The notes: generated by a model from the sequence alone, not told the origin. 64,000 bases of DNA from Sarcophilus harrisii (GCF_902635505.1 NC_045426.1:66869007-66933006), one strand, 5' to 3'. Positions 33,193 through 45,238 are shown, counted from the stretch's first letter. A program made the numbers and translations.

Positions 33193-33855
33193 GAGATTTT
33201 TCTTAGGAATATCATTGAAAACTTGTTCAATTTGTTTTTCTAAAATTAAAAAATTCAAGTAATTTATTTTCTGTTCTGTTAACATGGGCAATTTATATTT
33301 GTGTAAATATCCATTTCGATTAGATTGTCAAGCTTGCTGGCATATAGCTGGGCAAAATAATTCCTAGTTGTTTCTTTACTTTCTTTTTCATTGTTGGTAA
33401 GTTAATCTTTTTCATTTTGGAGCTGGTAATTTTTTTTGTTTGTTTTTTGTTTTGTTTCTTTTTTTCTAAATAAATTAACCAAAGGTTTATCTGTTTTGTT
33501 TGATTTTTCATAGAAACAACTCTTAGTTTTATTAATTAAATAGTATTCTTAGTTTCAATTTTATTAATCTCTCCTTTGAATTTCAGAATTTCTAATTTTG
33601 CATTTAATTGGTGATTTTTAATTTGTTCATTTTTTAGCTTTTTTAGCTGTATGCCCAATTTGTTGATTTTCTCTTTCTCTATTTTATTCATATAACTATT
33701 TAGAGAAATAGAATTTTTCCTAAAACTTCTTTGCCTTTATCCCATGGGTTTTGATATGTTTTCTCATTGTCATTCTCTTGGATGAAATTATTGATTGATT
33801 CTGTGATTTGTTGTTTGACATTCATTATTTAGAATTAAATTATTTAATTTCCAGT

Positions 33856-34304
33856 TGGTACAATTTTTTAAAATAACTTACATATTCATTGGTTGTGGCA
33901 AATATTGCTTGGACTTGAGCTCTTCAAAAGCAGAAAAAGTTGCATGAAACTGTTTTGAATAAAAGTATTTAATACAACCCATCTTATTCCCCTATTTATA
34001 TATATTATAAGAGTGAATTTGGTTGCAGAAAATGGATAGCCTGGCATTTGTTTCTGTGTGTATATAGCATAAATCATAACCTGATCTCTCCTATGAAAAT
34101 GTAGTTGCTAAAAAATGAACAAACAAACCAAACAAAAAACTACCACTATCACAACCATGAGCAGTACAGCAAGGGATAAATAAAATTACTGTGAAATGAA
34201 TTATTCCTTGGTTAGGAAAATAGATGTCAAGTGTAAAACATGACAAAGACTTTGAAATCAATACACTTGAGAAAATCAAGTCAAGACAAAGATTCAGAAG
34301 ACTG
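33856..34304. other. Unassigned intergenic sequence
   Basis: AT-rich. The minus frames at 33886-34077 and 34091-34279 have no recognisable domain. Confidence 0.4.
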
Positions 34305-34450
34305 TTTTTTTCTGAGGCAATTGGGGATAAGTGACTTGCTTATAGGGTCAGACAGCCAAAAAGTATTAAGTTTCTGAGGCCAGATTTGAACTCAGGTCCT
34401 TCTAACTTTGGGGCTGGTGCTCTATCTACTGTAACACTTAGCTGATTCAG
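34305..34450 (-). repeat. tRNA-derived SINE, minus strand
   Basis: TCTGAGGCAATTGGGGATAA, GTGACTTGCTTATAGGGTCA, AGATTTGAACTCAGGTCCTT and GGTGCTCTATCTACTG are the reverse complement of the short SINE's ordered motifs. No clear target duplication. Confidence 0.85.
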
Positions 34451-35389
34451 AAGATTTTTAATTTGATATGTTGAAATGATTATGCTCATTGACTTTTTCA
34501 TAGCCATTTCTGTTACAATTAATTATATTTTAAAAATTAATTAGCATTTGGATTTATGTTTTATGTAATGATGTTCACTTATATTTTGTTGTAATTAATT
34601 TATGAAATTTTAAAATTAATAAAATGATTAAATAATCAACATAATATAAAATCAAAATAATGTTTATTTCATTAGCATTGGAGATTGGGTAACATAATAA
34701 ATCTTCGTTATTTTCATTACTTTCTTACTAAGCCAAAAAAAAACAAGGTTTTAGTTCAATTATTTTTTTCCCTAGTGAAGTCTTTTTGGATTTGTTTCAA
34801 GCTTTATCTTAATGAAAGAGAAATTTTTAATAAGCTCTAATTTTCCCTCCTTTTTTAGTTAATGTATTAGATGAATTCAAATAGATTAGAAACTTAATTC
34901 CCAGTCTTAATTGCTTGACAATTCATAAATAAAGCCAATGCAATAAATCATATATTGAATTATGAAAAATGATCATCTAAATAGAATGCTGTTTCATTAG
35001 CTTTTCATGTCAAGGTGATTTGTCCATTATCACAAAACTAATAATTGTCAGAGATGGTATTTGTACCCTTGTGTTTTGAGTCAAAGTCCAGTTAGATATT
35101 AACTATGATGTGCTGTTTCTCAGTAATGACATGAATAGAAATTGAGATCTCAATAATTTCCCAAATAATGTTTTCCCACATTTCAAAGTATTCATATATT
35201 TCAATTATTTCTATATGAATGTATAAGTACATGCATGTATTCATATTTGTTGAATTATATTATATGATATTATATGAACATATATTATATGTTGAATCTT
35301 GTGAGGAGATTGTAATAGAGCAAGACAGAAGCTTTGTGTTTCTCCCAGTGTCAGTGAATAATGAATATTTACATTCAGTATATGACTAA
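34451..35389. other. Unassigned AT-rich sequence
   Basis: Very AT-rich, with a MIR-like segment near 35010-35120 (AAGGTGATTTGTCCATTATC). No gene. Confidence 0.4.
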
Positions 35390-35545
35390 TAATTTTTTTA
35401 AATTTAAATTTAAATAAATTTCATTATTAAATAATATTAATTAATTAAATTTAGTTAAATTTTAATTTTATTAATTAATTAAATTAAATAAATATTTAAT
35501 TAAATATTATTAAATAAAATTTAAATTTAAAATAAAATTTTTAAA
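35390..35545. repeat. AT-rich imperfect palindrome
   Basis: Nearly pure A/T. The left half (AATTTTTTTAAATTTAAATT ... ATTATTAAATAATATTAATT) and the right half (AATTAAATATTATTAAATAA ... TTTAAATTTAAAATAAAATT) are approximately reverse complements. It could extrude as a cruciform; no gene. Confidence 0.75.
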
Positions 35546-36251
35546 AAGAAAAGAAAACTTGAAAATAGTATCTTGATTGTTTTCTTCTGATAAATTAATT
35601 TACTTTTATTTTTGAGGGTGTTGGGGTGATATTTCTATTGCCTACAATAGTTCCCCATCATATAATGAATTTCTCCTATATAGTGATTTAATAAATAAAT
35701 TATATTTTTTTTATGAGGAAAATTATAATCAATTCATAATCATCAACCACTGACCAAGAAGCAGTTATAAATCATGGGCTTATATGCTAAGAAAACAGAA
35801 ATTTGGAGCTATTTCCAAAATCTACAGAATCTGAAGAATAGTTCCAAAAATGCAAATTATTTCAGGGAAAACAACAGGCAATAAAGAGAGGTTTCAATGT
35901 TTTTTTATCCTCTTTATAAGGAATGAAAATACAAGGAAAATACATCATATAGAAGAAATAATTTGTTTAGAACATCCTAAAATCTCATAACATTGCAAAA
36001 GAATCAAACACAAAAGAAACAAATCACTTATATTTAAACACAAATAGTAGCTGCATGCTGAGAAATACAATAACTAGCCATAATTTTTGTTTGTTAATTT
36101 AATTCACAAAACATAAAGACAAGCACACAGTTTATTGTATGAAAATAGAAATTTCATTCACATGACATGGTGCATATTTGAATACTATCTTTTTCAATGT
36201 ATTTAATACATTAAAAAAAAGAAAGAAAAGAGGAAAAAAGAAAAAAGGAAG
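35546..36251. other. Unassigned AT-rich sequence
   Basis: Ends in a GGAA/GAAA-rich tract at 36210-36275 that became the L1 target site. No gene or nameable element. Confidence 0.4.
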
Positions 36252-36323
36252 GAAAGAAAGAAGAGAAAGAAGAAAATCATCTCCAGTATAATATACCATG
36301 ACCAAATAGGATTTATATCAGGA

Positions 36324-36806
36324 ATGCAGGGCTGGTTCAATATTAGGAAAACTATTAGCATAATTGACTATATCAATAACCAAATTAACAAAAAGCATTT
36401 GATCATCTCAATAGATGCAGAAAAAGCATTTGATAAAATGCAATATACATTCCTATTAAAAACCCTTGAGAGTATAGAAATAAATGGACTTTTTCTTAAA
36501 ATAGTCAGGAGCATCTATTTAAAACCATCAGTACGTATCATATATAATGGGGATAAACTGGAACCATTACCGATAAAATCAGGAGTTAAACAAGGTTGCC
36601 CACGATCACCATTATTATTCAATATTGTATTAGAAATGCTAGCTTCAGTAATAAGAGTTGAGAAAGAGATGAAGGGAATTAGAGTTGATAATGAGGAAAA
36701 GAAATTATCACTCTTTGCAGATGACATGATGGTTTACTTAGAGAACCCAAAAGATTCTACTAAAATGATATTAGAAATAATCCACAACTTTAGCAAAGTT
36801 ACATAA
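36324..36806 (+). pseudogene. L1 ORF2 reverse transcriptase core
   Basis: A 160-residue open piece of the L1 polymerase that copies L1 RNA at a nicked target. Motif A is IDAEKAFD (residues 30-37). Motif B reads [12 protein letters not shown] (89-100), with Arg where L1 usually has Leu. Motif C is FADD (131-134). The usual neighbours GWFNIRKT (3-10) and [14 protein letters not shown] (63-76) are present. Endonuclease is missing by truncation, and the frame ends just after HNFSKVT. Later ORF2 pieces are at 36919-37170 and 37501-37821. The antisense frame 36515-36727 is a shadow. Confidence 0.9.
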
Positions 36807-37500
36807 TACAAAATAAATCCCACAATCATCAGCATTTTTATACATCACCAACAAAATCCAGCAGCAAGAGATACAAAGAAAACTTCCATTCAAAATAACT
36901 GTTGATAGTATAAAATATTTGAAAATCTATCTGCCAAGGGAAAGTCAGGAACTATATGAGCAAAACAACGAAACACTTTCCACACAAATAATGTCAGACC
37001 TAATTATTTGGAAAAATGTTAAGTGCTCTTGGATAAGTCAAGCAAATATAATAAAGATGACAATACTACGTAAACCAATCTATTTATTTAGTGCTATACC
37101 AATCAGACTCCCCCCCCCAAAAAAAAAACCAAAAAAACCAAAAACAAAAAAACCAAAAACACTATTTTAATTACCTAAAAAAATGACAACAAAATCCATA
37201 TGGAAGAACAAAAGGTCAAAAATTTCAAGGGAACTAATAAAAAAAAAATTAAATGAAGACATACAGCCATACTTGATCTAAAAACTATATTTTAGAACAG
37301 CAATCACCAAAACCATTTAGTATTGGCTAAGAAATAGACTAGTTGATCAGTGGAATATGTTAGGTTCACAAGACAAAATAGTCAATAACTATAGCAAGTT
37401 AGTGTTTGACAAACCTAAAGATCCCAACTTTTGGGATAAGAATTCACTATTTGACAAAAATTGCTGAGAAAACTGGAAATTAGTATGGCAGAACCTAGGC

Positions 37501-37821
37501 ATGGACCTACACTTAACACTATACACTAAGATAAGATCAAAATGGGTTCGTTATTTAGGCATAAAGAGCAAGATTATAAATAAATTTGAGGAACATAGGA
37601 TAGTTTACCTCTCAGACTTGTGGAAGAGGAAGGAATTTGTGACCAAAGAAGAACTACAGATCATTATTGATCACAAAATCGAAAACTATGATTATACCAA
37701 GTTAAAAGGCTTTCATACAAACAAAACTAATGCAAACAAGAATAGAAGGGAATCAATAAACTGGGAAAATATTTTTATAGTTAAAAGTTCTGATAAAGGT
37801 CTTATTTCCAAAATATATTGA
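37501..37821 (+). pseudogene. L1 ORF2 post-RT fragment
   Basis: 106 residues from MDLHLTLYTKIRSKWVRYLG through DLWKRKEFVTKEELQIIIDH to KSSDKGLISKIY. It is the linker between RT and the C-terminal domain, homologous to 45239-45754. The opposite-strand frame 37713-37928 is a shadow. Confidence 0.85.
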
Positions 37822-38102
37822 GAATTAAATCTAATATATAAGAAATCAAGCCATTCTCCAATTGATAAATGGTCAAAGGATATGAACAGACAATTTTCAG
37901 ATGATGAAATTGAAACTTTTCCACTCATATGAAAGCATGTTCCAAGTCACTATTGATCAGAGAAATGCAAATTAAGACAACTCTAAGATACCACTACACA
38001 CCTGTCAGATTGGCTAAGATGACAGGAAAAAATAATGATGAATGTTGGAGGGGATGTGGGAAAACTGGGGCACTGATGCATTGTTGGTGGAGTTGTGAAT
38101 AG

Positions 38103-38492
38103 ATGCAACCATTCTGGAGAACAATGTGGAATTATGCTCAAAAAGTTATCACACTGTGCATAGCCTTTGATCCAGCAGTGCTACTATTGGGCTTATATTC
38201 CAAAGAGATATTAAAGAAAGGAAAGGAACATGTATGTGCCAAAATATTTGTGGCAGCCCTTTTTGTAGTGGCTACAAACTGGAAATTGAATGGATGCCTA
38301 TCAATTGGAGAATGGTTGGGTAAATTGTGGTATATGAATGTTATGGAATATTATTGTTCTGTAAGAAATGACCAGCAGGATGAATACAGAGAGGCCTGGA
38401 TAGACGTATATGAACTGATGCTAAGTGAAATGATCAGAACCAGGAGATCATTATATACTTCAACAACAATACTATATAAGTATATATTCTGA
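38103..38492 (+). pseudogene. L1 ORF2 C-terminus
   Basis: 129 residues ending ...MIRTRRSLYTSTTILYKYIF, the common end of ORF2 in this family. The zinc-knuckle region just upstream (near 38040-38100; nucleotides for [21 protein letters not shown]) is separated by a stop at 38101, so the protein is broken here. Confidence 0.85.
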
Positions 38493-38872
38493 TAGAAGTG
38501 GATATCTTCGACAATGAGAAGATCCAATTCAGTTCCAATTGATCAATGATGGACAAAATCAGCTACACCCAGAGAAAGAACACTGGAAAATGAATGTGGA
38601 CTACTTGTATTTTAATTTTTCTTCCCAGATTATTTTTATCTTCTCAATCCGATTTTTCTTGTGCAACAAGAGAAATGTACAGATCTGTATACATATATTG
38701 TATTTAAGATATGCTTTAACATGCTTAACGCGTATGAGACTGCCTGCCATCTAGGGAAGGGCATGCAGGGAAGGATGGGAAAAGTTGGAACAGAAGTGAG
38801 TACAAGGGAAAATGTTGAAAAATTACCCATGCATATGTTCTGTCAATAAAAATCTATTAAAAAAAAAAAAAA

Positions 38873-38945
38873 GAAAGAAAGAAAGAAAGAAAGAAGAGAA
38901 AGAGGAAGGGAGGGAAGAAGAGAGCACAAGAAAAAAAAAGCTGGG
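38873..38945. repeat. (GAAA)n purine-rich microsatellite
   Basis: GAAA units continue from the L1 poly(A) tail and target duplication into GAAGGGAGGG-type text. The Lys/Glu-rich frame at 38812-39027 and its antisense are products of this bias. Confidence 0.9.
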
Positions 38946-40057
38946 GAAGGAAAAGAAGGGAAAAAAGGAGAGTTTGTTTTATAAAATAGCAATTCAAATA
39001 GCAACCCAACCAACCATTATTAAATAGCAACCAGGGCAGCAAAATGTCTGGTAGATTAAAGTTAAGAAAAGATCTGGGCAAGTCTCTGACAGACCATCGC
39101 TTGGGGGAAAAAAAAAATAAAGTCTCTATCTCTCCCCTCATCCCAAAACCCACACTTATCTAGAGAATGATATGATAAATTTTGGATGGAAGATGTGAAT
39201 TTCTCATTGGCCTTGTAACAATATCTCAGAATAACAGTAGCAGCAACATTTGATTGCAAAGCTCAGCCAAACTAAATGCCACAAGGAAAAACAGATTCAG
39301 GACTCCACAACTCCGGGAAATAAGATTTTTAGATCATGAATTACTATCTTTTGTTTTTAGGTTACAAGATTGAGTTCATTTCCCTACAGACACTATGGGG
39401 AGAGTATGATCAACTTTGGGGATATATTTTGTACCAATTATTCTTACTACAATAACTAAAACTCCAAAAAGTTAAAATAACAATGAAAAACCCATTGTAC
39501 TCCTTTGGCAAACTTTTGGGAGGAAATGGAAAAGTCATAAAGGAAAGGATTCTTTCTGTAAATAATGATTAATCTTCTTCCACACCAGTTATTATAGTTA
39601 TGTAGCTCTTTCCCAAATTTATAGTATATACATGAACAAGAGTCACAGATTAGCTATCATAATTATGTTATGTTCTGTATCATTAAGGAAAATTTCCATA
39701 TAAATGTGATCATATTCATATCTATTCTATTGATAGTCATACATATATTGATTTGGGCTGTGTTAGTATTTTTCACTCATTTGTCTTAAATGTCTTTCAT
39801 GCCCCATAATAATCTTCTTAATTATTCATTTCTTGCTATTTGCTTTTTTCTTTTAATCATGGAATTCAAAAGCTAGAGAAATAGGAAGTAAGAAATTTGT
39901 GCAATTAAGGATTTTTTCTAGCTAACTAAAATTTTCATGCCCATGCCATTAACTATGAAAATAGCTTCAACTTTCAATTCTAAAAATAACATAAAAGTCA
40001 GTTAAATCTTAAATTGTATCTTAAATATATTTTCTATACAAGTTACAAAGCATTGTA
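38946..40057. other. Unassigned intergenic sequence
   Basis: Single-copy-looking sequence, no gene. The frame at 39062-39259 has no domain. Confidence 0.4.
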
Positions 40058-40230
40058 GAAAGAAGAAAGAGAAAAAAGAAGAAAATCAGGCAGACAAAGA
40101 AGGAAGGAAGGAAAGTAAGAAGAAAGGAAGAAATAAAGGGGAAAGGAAATAAGAAAAGAAGTAAGAAAGGAAGGAAAGGAGGGAGGAAGGGAGAGTGTAA
40201 GGAAAAAGGAGAGAAAGAAGAAAGGAAGGA
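40058..40230. repeat. (GGAA)n purine-rich microsatellite
   Basis: GGAAGGAAGGAAAG-type text on +. The minus frame 40043-40246 is a Phe/Leu/Ser repeat made by the antisense CTTCC array. Confidence 0.95.
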
Positions 40231-41075
40231 GAAATAAATTATGCAATCCTAATCAAAACATCATTTCCAAGTTTTTAATCTATTCTTTACTTAAACATAT
40301 CTAATGATAAAGACTAGGGAGTTAGTAAAATTGGGATTCAAACCCAGGTTTTCAACATTGGTCTAGAGCAAGACATTTTACTTCTCTGGGCCATAATAAT
40401 TATTGGTTAAGAAGATAGTTATAAACTTGAGTGATTAATATTTTTTTTTTACTCTAGCAGACAACTTTGGAATGCTAGAAGAGTATGTCTAGACATTTTC
40501 TCCAAATAATTGTTTTAAATTCATAGCATAAATGCATGATTAAAAAGGAATTTGAATATGTTGATATGCAGATTAATTTCTTTTCTTTCCCTTTTTGGTT
40601 TGTAGACATAGTAAAATCTATGCTCACACCCTAAGTAAGGAATTCCTGGTCCAAATAGTCTCTAAAATACATTTCATTTTTTTAATTTTATAATTCTGAG
40701 ATTTTCCTCCATCATTTCCTCCATTTCTTCCTTCTTTCTTCCTTTTTTCCCCTTCTCTTTCTTTCCTTTCTTCTTTACATTCTTTTTTATATTTAAATGC
40801 TAAAACAAACAAAAAAAAAGATATTGCCAATTAAGTATCATTCAAACCTTCTAAGTGCATTCAGTAAATCTATGTTCATGTCTCTCATTGAATAAATCAA
40901 ATTGTTTCATAAATGGAAATTAGATTTGATATTCTATTTGTCAGTATATAGCTGTTACTCAATTTTAATTTTGGGTGAACTACTTCTTTTGTGATTTCTT
41001 GTTTTGCATTGTCATACTTCAATATATTACACAAGTTACTTTTTCAGTGTTGTATATTTTTCTTGCATTGGTTCG
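40231..41075. other. Unassigned intergenic sequence
   Basis: Contains a possible MIR-like piece at 40310-40410 (GGGATTCAAACCCAGGTTTT; AGCAAGACATTTTACTTCTC) and a pyrimidine tract at 40715-40790. No gene. Confidence 0.4.
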
Positions 41076-42198
41076 TTTTTTTTTTTTTTTTTTTTTTTTT
41101 TTTGACAGAATCCATGCCTGGGTAATTTTTTTCTTTTTTAAACAACATTATCCCTTGAACTCACTTCTGTTCTTACTTTTCCCCTCTCTCCCTTCACCCC
41201 GTCCCCTAGATGGCAGGCAGTCCTATACATGTTAAATATGCCATAGTATATCCTAGATACAGTATAGGTGTGCAGAACTGAACAGTTCTCTTGTTGCACA
41301 GGAAGAATGGGATTCAGAAGGTAAAAATAACCTGGGAGGAAAAACAAAAATGCAAAAAGTTTACATTCATTTTCCAATGTTCTTTCCTTGGGTGTGGCTG
41401 CTTCTGCCCAACATTGATCATTTGAAACTGAATTAGATCTTCTCTTTGTCAAAGAAATCCACTTCCATCAGAATACATCCTCATACAGCATTGTTGTTGA
41501 AGTGTAAAATGATGTCTTGGTTCTGCTCATTTCACTGAGCATCAGTTCATGTAAGTCTCTCCAAGCCTCTCTGTATTCATCCTGCTGGTCATTTCTTACA
41601 GAACAATAATATTCCATAACATTCATATACCACAATTTACCCAACCATTCTCCAATTGATGGACATCCATTCATTTTCCAGTTTCTAGCCACTACAAACA
41701 GGGTTGCCACAAACATTTTGGCACATACAGGTCCCTTTCCCTTCTTTAGTATCTCTATGGGGTATAAGCCCAGTAGTAGCACTGCTGAATCAAAGGCTAT
41801 GCACAGTTTGATAACTTTTTGGGCATAATTCCAGATTGTTCTCCAGAAGGGTTGGATTCATTCACAACTCCACCAACAATGCATTAGTGCCCAGTTTTCC
41901 CACATCCCCTTCAACATTCATCATTATTTTTTCCTGTCATCTTAGCTAATCTGACAGATGTGTAGTGGTATTTCAGAGTTGTCTTAATTTGCATTTCTCT
42001 GATAAATAGTGATTTGGAACACACTTTCATATGAGTGAAAATAGTTTCAATTTCATCATCTGAAAATTGTCTGTTCATATCCTTCGACCATTTATCAACT
42101 GGAGAATGGCTTGATTTCTTATAAATTAGAGTCAGTTCTCTATACATTTTGGAAATGAGCCCTTTATCAGAACCTTTAACTGTGAAGATGTTTTCCAT
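41076..42198 (-). mobile_element. L1, 5'-truncated, minus strand, next to a gag fossil
   Basis: A run of 28 T then GACAGAATCCATGCCTGGGT, the same young-type tail as at 23.06 kb. The copy spans the 3' UTR and ORF2 C-terminus (frames 41468-41782 and 41911-42198) and ends at AACTGTGAAGATGTTTTCC. The next base belongs to retroviral gag-like sequence on the same strand. I could not identify a target duplication. Confidence 0.9.
41468..42198 (-). pseudogene. L1 ORF2 C-terminal pieces
   Basis: Two open pieces. One (41911-42198) runs MENIFTVKGSDKGLISKMYR to [15 protein letters not shown]. The other (41468-41782) runs MLLLGLYPIEILKKGKGPVC to the ORF2 end. The zinc-knuckle segment between them is out of frame. 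The copy has no RT or endonuclease. Confidence 0.85.
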
Positions 42199-42905
42199 TT
42201 TGCTGGGCTTGTATCCTACAGAGTTCAGTATATTCAGAAAGCCACAAGTTTTGTCCAGGTTCTAGGCATACCCTAGCTCTTGATTTCCAGTCATTCCAGT
42301 CAATCTTAACCCCCATTAAGATTTCAAAAGCCAAATTCTATAATAACATCTTAACATAAGCTAATGTAGCCCCATAAAGAGTGTAAACCTTTTTCACGTC
42401 TTTGAGGATTTCTATATCAAAAGGAGCATATTTTCTACTTTCTTGACCTGAAGAGTTAAAATGTTGAATCACAGGAAAAATGTTAAGGTTGGAGCTCAGT
42501 TACATCTCTCCCTTCCGCCTTGCCTTTAATTAGTCCCTTTTGCAATTTATCCATAGGAGTCATAGTCATTGGATGCTGGGGGGGGAGGTGCTGGTGCTCT
42601 CTCTGCCCCTCCCCCCCCACTACTCCTCCTCCTTCTACTCCGGAGAGAGTAGAAAAGTAGAGAGAGAGTAGAGAGAGTAGAGAGAGAGTAGAGAGAAGTA
42701 GAGAGAGTAGAGAAGAGAGAAGAGAGTTGATGGAGGAGAGTCAATTAACTGCTCCTTAGGCAGGGCTGAAGCTGCCTCATTGGGTGGAAAGTCACCACAC
42801 TCTTGAGCCTCACTTATATCTCCATGCCCTGTGGGGATATGGTCATTAATCTGTCCATTGTCTTCCTCCTTTATCTCAGGCTTCCTTATCTGGCTATTCC
42901 TAGAA

Positions 42906-42943
<38 letters not shown>

Positions 42944-43200
42944 ACATTGGATTTTTTAAGGCCAACTGTATTATATTGTATACATAGAATGCCTCGATGG
43001 AAATTGAACAAGGACCTTTTTCATTGTAATATTCAGAGGTCTGGTGCCCTATTAATGTCCAATTATCTGGAGAGATTTGCTCTTCCTCTAAGAACCAAGG
43101 GGAGGTGTGTTTTAATGTCCCCAGAAGTCTAGCTATCTGTTCCCAAGTTATAAGTAGCTCTTTCACATAATACAGTTTAAGCAATAAATATATGTCAAGT
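42199..43200 (-). mobile_element. Betaretrovirus-like gag fossil
   Basis: The minus strand shows two gag-like parts. Around 42940-43184 is a matrix-like segment with ITWEQIARLLGTLKHTSPWF followed by LEEEQISPDNWTLIG, which resembles the 'CPWFPEEG..DLKDWKRIG' block of betaretroviral matrix proteins. Around 42230-42480 is a capsid-like segment with APFDIEILKDVKKVYTLYGA, which resembles the 'K.IKDLK.A...YGA..PY' start of betaretroviral capsid. Between them lies a proline/serine-rich stretch, as expected. The element is broken in several places and has no pol, env or LTR attached. Confidence 0.6.
42650..42730. repeat. (GTAGAGAGA)n low-complexity tract
   Basis: GTAGAGAGAGTAGAGAG-type units lie within the gag fossil, between the matrix-like and capsid-like parts. 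The Ser/Leu-rich minus frame 42547-42744 arises from it. Confidence 0.9.
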
Positions 43201-44619
43201 TCTTGGGGTTTTTGGTGTGTATTATTAAATTAAACTTTTCTGAGTGTCTATTAATTGAATTTATTTGGGAGATTCTATAGTGTTTCAGGAGGAAATGTAC
43301 TAAGTTTAATATCATCTATAAACATGGACAATCAAAGGAATTCACTGTTTATAAGGCATCCCTCTTTAGCTTGAATTCTGTGTTGTGCTTCTTCAAAACA
43401 TTGACTTATTATTGGTACACAGACAAGTCTCTGTTTTGGAACTTGCCTGGTATTGACAGTATATTGCCTGGTATATCTAGTCTTATATTTTTCAAAGTAT
43501 CATATATTGTTTTGAACTATGAACAAAAGTGATTTGTTTTTTGAAGAGGCCTTTGAGATAGTGTTCTATTTGATCAAATCAAATATTTGTTTTACTATTC
43601 AGTATAGTCAATCTATTTCCTTAAAATATTTCAATTAATTGTATGATGGAAAAACGTTTTATCCACTGGATAATGTCACATCTGAAATCTTGTCTCTTCC
43701 CTTCTAATGTTTTCATTAAGGATATCTTCCATATTTACAAATTATTTTTATTATATGTCATCACATATGTAAATATATCACACATGCACAAATAGTAATA
43801 TGAAGTAGTAGAAATAGATGTTCCCATTGTTGATTTTTTTCTTGAGGTTATGAATTATAAGATTTTAGGTTTTCTTGTTTGTTGAGGATTTTCTCTGTAT
43901 TGCGTCTAGAACTCTATCCCATTTGGAATTTTAGACTTTTTCTAGTTGGTATGCCAACCTTTGATAAGTGAATCTTTACCTTACCTTGTTGAGAAACAGC
44001 CTTATTTGACACTTTGCAGCCAATGTACACCATGTACCCTGTTCCTTAAATTCTACACTCTTCATCTCCATGTCTCTTTTATTCTGATATCCTTCTCCTC
44101 TTCCCTTAACATGTAAGCAAATTGGGAGCAGCTTATGTCCTAATTCCTTGTGTTTGTATCCTGCGTTCTTTTTATAGTACCTAACATATAATAATAATAA
44201 TAATAATATAATATAACAATTATAATCTCTGGGAGAGAGAAGTTTATTTTTTTAATCTCAAAATTTTTTCTGCTTATAACAGAATTAAACTTTTCTAATC
44301 AACCCAGAAACAGAACTAAAACATGTAAAGGTATTTGGGCAATAGTAGAACCCTTAATATACAATTCAGCCATATACTTAAGCAAGGTAAAGCCTAGTGT
44401 AGCTCTAAGATTGGACTACCAAATGCAGTTCCCAATTTAAAAGTTAAATAAAGCAGATGAACAGCAAAAAGACAGTTATCTATAATTCTCTCAGTGAGTT
44501 AATAAAGGACATAGGAATAACAAATTCTAAATTTTCATAGGTGAGTATTTGAAGGCAATAATGGCTTTGAGTTCATTAGAAAACATAACAAATACATCAT
44601 GTGAGGTAGAAAAAGCAGC
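43201..44619. other. Unassigned sequence, possibly old retroelement
   Basis: No intact gene. Antisense text near 43290-43340 could encode FIDDIKLSTFPPETL, which vaguely resembles an RT motif C (xxDD), but no other RT block is visible. An L2-like end may lie at 44020-44190 (TTAACATGTAAGCAAATTGG). A short (AAT)n is at 44191-44210. Confidence 0.35.
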
Positions 44620-45238
44620 AAGATTGGTTTATGAACCAACAAAATCCAACAGCAAGAGATACAAAGAGAAATTCCATTCAGAATAACTGTCGACAGCATA
44701 AAATATTTGGGAATCTATCTACCAAAGGAAAGTCAGGAATTATATGAGCTAAATTACAAAAAACTTTCCACACAAATAAAGTCAGACTTAAACAATTAGA
44801 AAAATATCAAGTGCTCCTGTATAGGTCGAGCGAATATAATAAAGATGACAATACTCCCTAAACTAATCTATTTATTTAGTGCTATACCAATCAGACTTCC
44901 AAGAAAATATTTTAATGATCTAGAAAAAATAACAAAATTCATATGGAATAATAAAAGGTCAAGAATCTCAAAAGAATTAATGAAAAAAAAAATCAAATGA
45001 AGGTGGCCTAGCTGTACCTGATCTAAAACTATATTAAAGCAGCAGTCACCAAAACCATTTGGTATTGGCTAAGAAATAGATTAGTTGATCAGTGGAACAG
45101 GTTAGGTTCATAAGACAGAATAGTCAATATAGCAATTTAGTGTTTGAGAAACCCAAAGATCCTCACTTTTGGGATAAGAACTCATTATTTGACAAAAACT
45201 GTTGGGATAACTGGAAATTAGTATGGTAGAAATTAGGC

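Larger units (their letters stand above)
29763..33855 (-). mobile_element. Old L1 with ORF2, minus strand, three later insertions
   Basis: The + strand starts with a T run then CTGGTCATACATGGATATTA, an older L1 tail. It passes through the ORF2 C-terminus and RT region to about TTAAATTATTTAATTTCCAG. Within it are an L1 3' fragment (30967-31222), a solo LTR (31351-31695) and another L1 3' fragment (33004-33192). Without these the copy is about 3.3 kb. Short frames on both strands are ORF2 shadows. Confidence 0.85.
36276..38872 (+). mobile_element. L1, 5'-truncated (2.6 kb), plus strand
   Basis: Begins in the RT part of ORF2 (ATCATCTCCAGTATAATATA) and runs through RT, thumb and C-terminal domains and the 3' UTR. 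It ends at CAATAAAAATCTATT plus poly(A) at about 38859-38872. GAAAGAAAGAAGAGAAAGA is found at both sides (about 36252-36270 and 38882-38900), a likely target duplication in purine-rich DNA. There are several frame breaks, so it is inactive, but divergence is modest. Confidence 0.93.

Noticed and set aside
38812-39027. Lys/Glu-rich frame resembling a nucleolar or coiled-coil protein
   Set aside because: It reads through an L1 poly(A) tail and a GAAA microsatellite.
40043-40246. Phe/Ser/Leu-rich minus frame resembling a membrane protein
   Set aside because: Produced by the antisense of a GGAA microsatellite.
43290-43340. FIDDIKLSTF-like antisense text resembling RT motif C
   Set aside because: A single short motif without other RT blocks; chance cannot be excluded.
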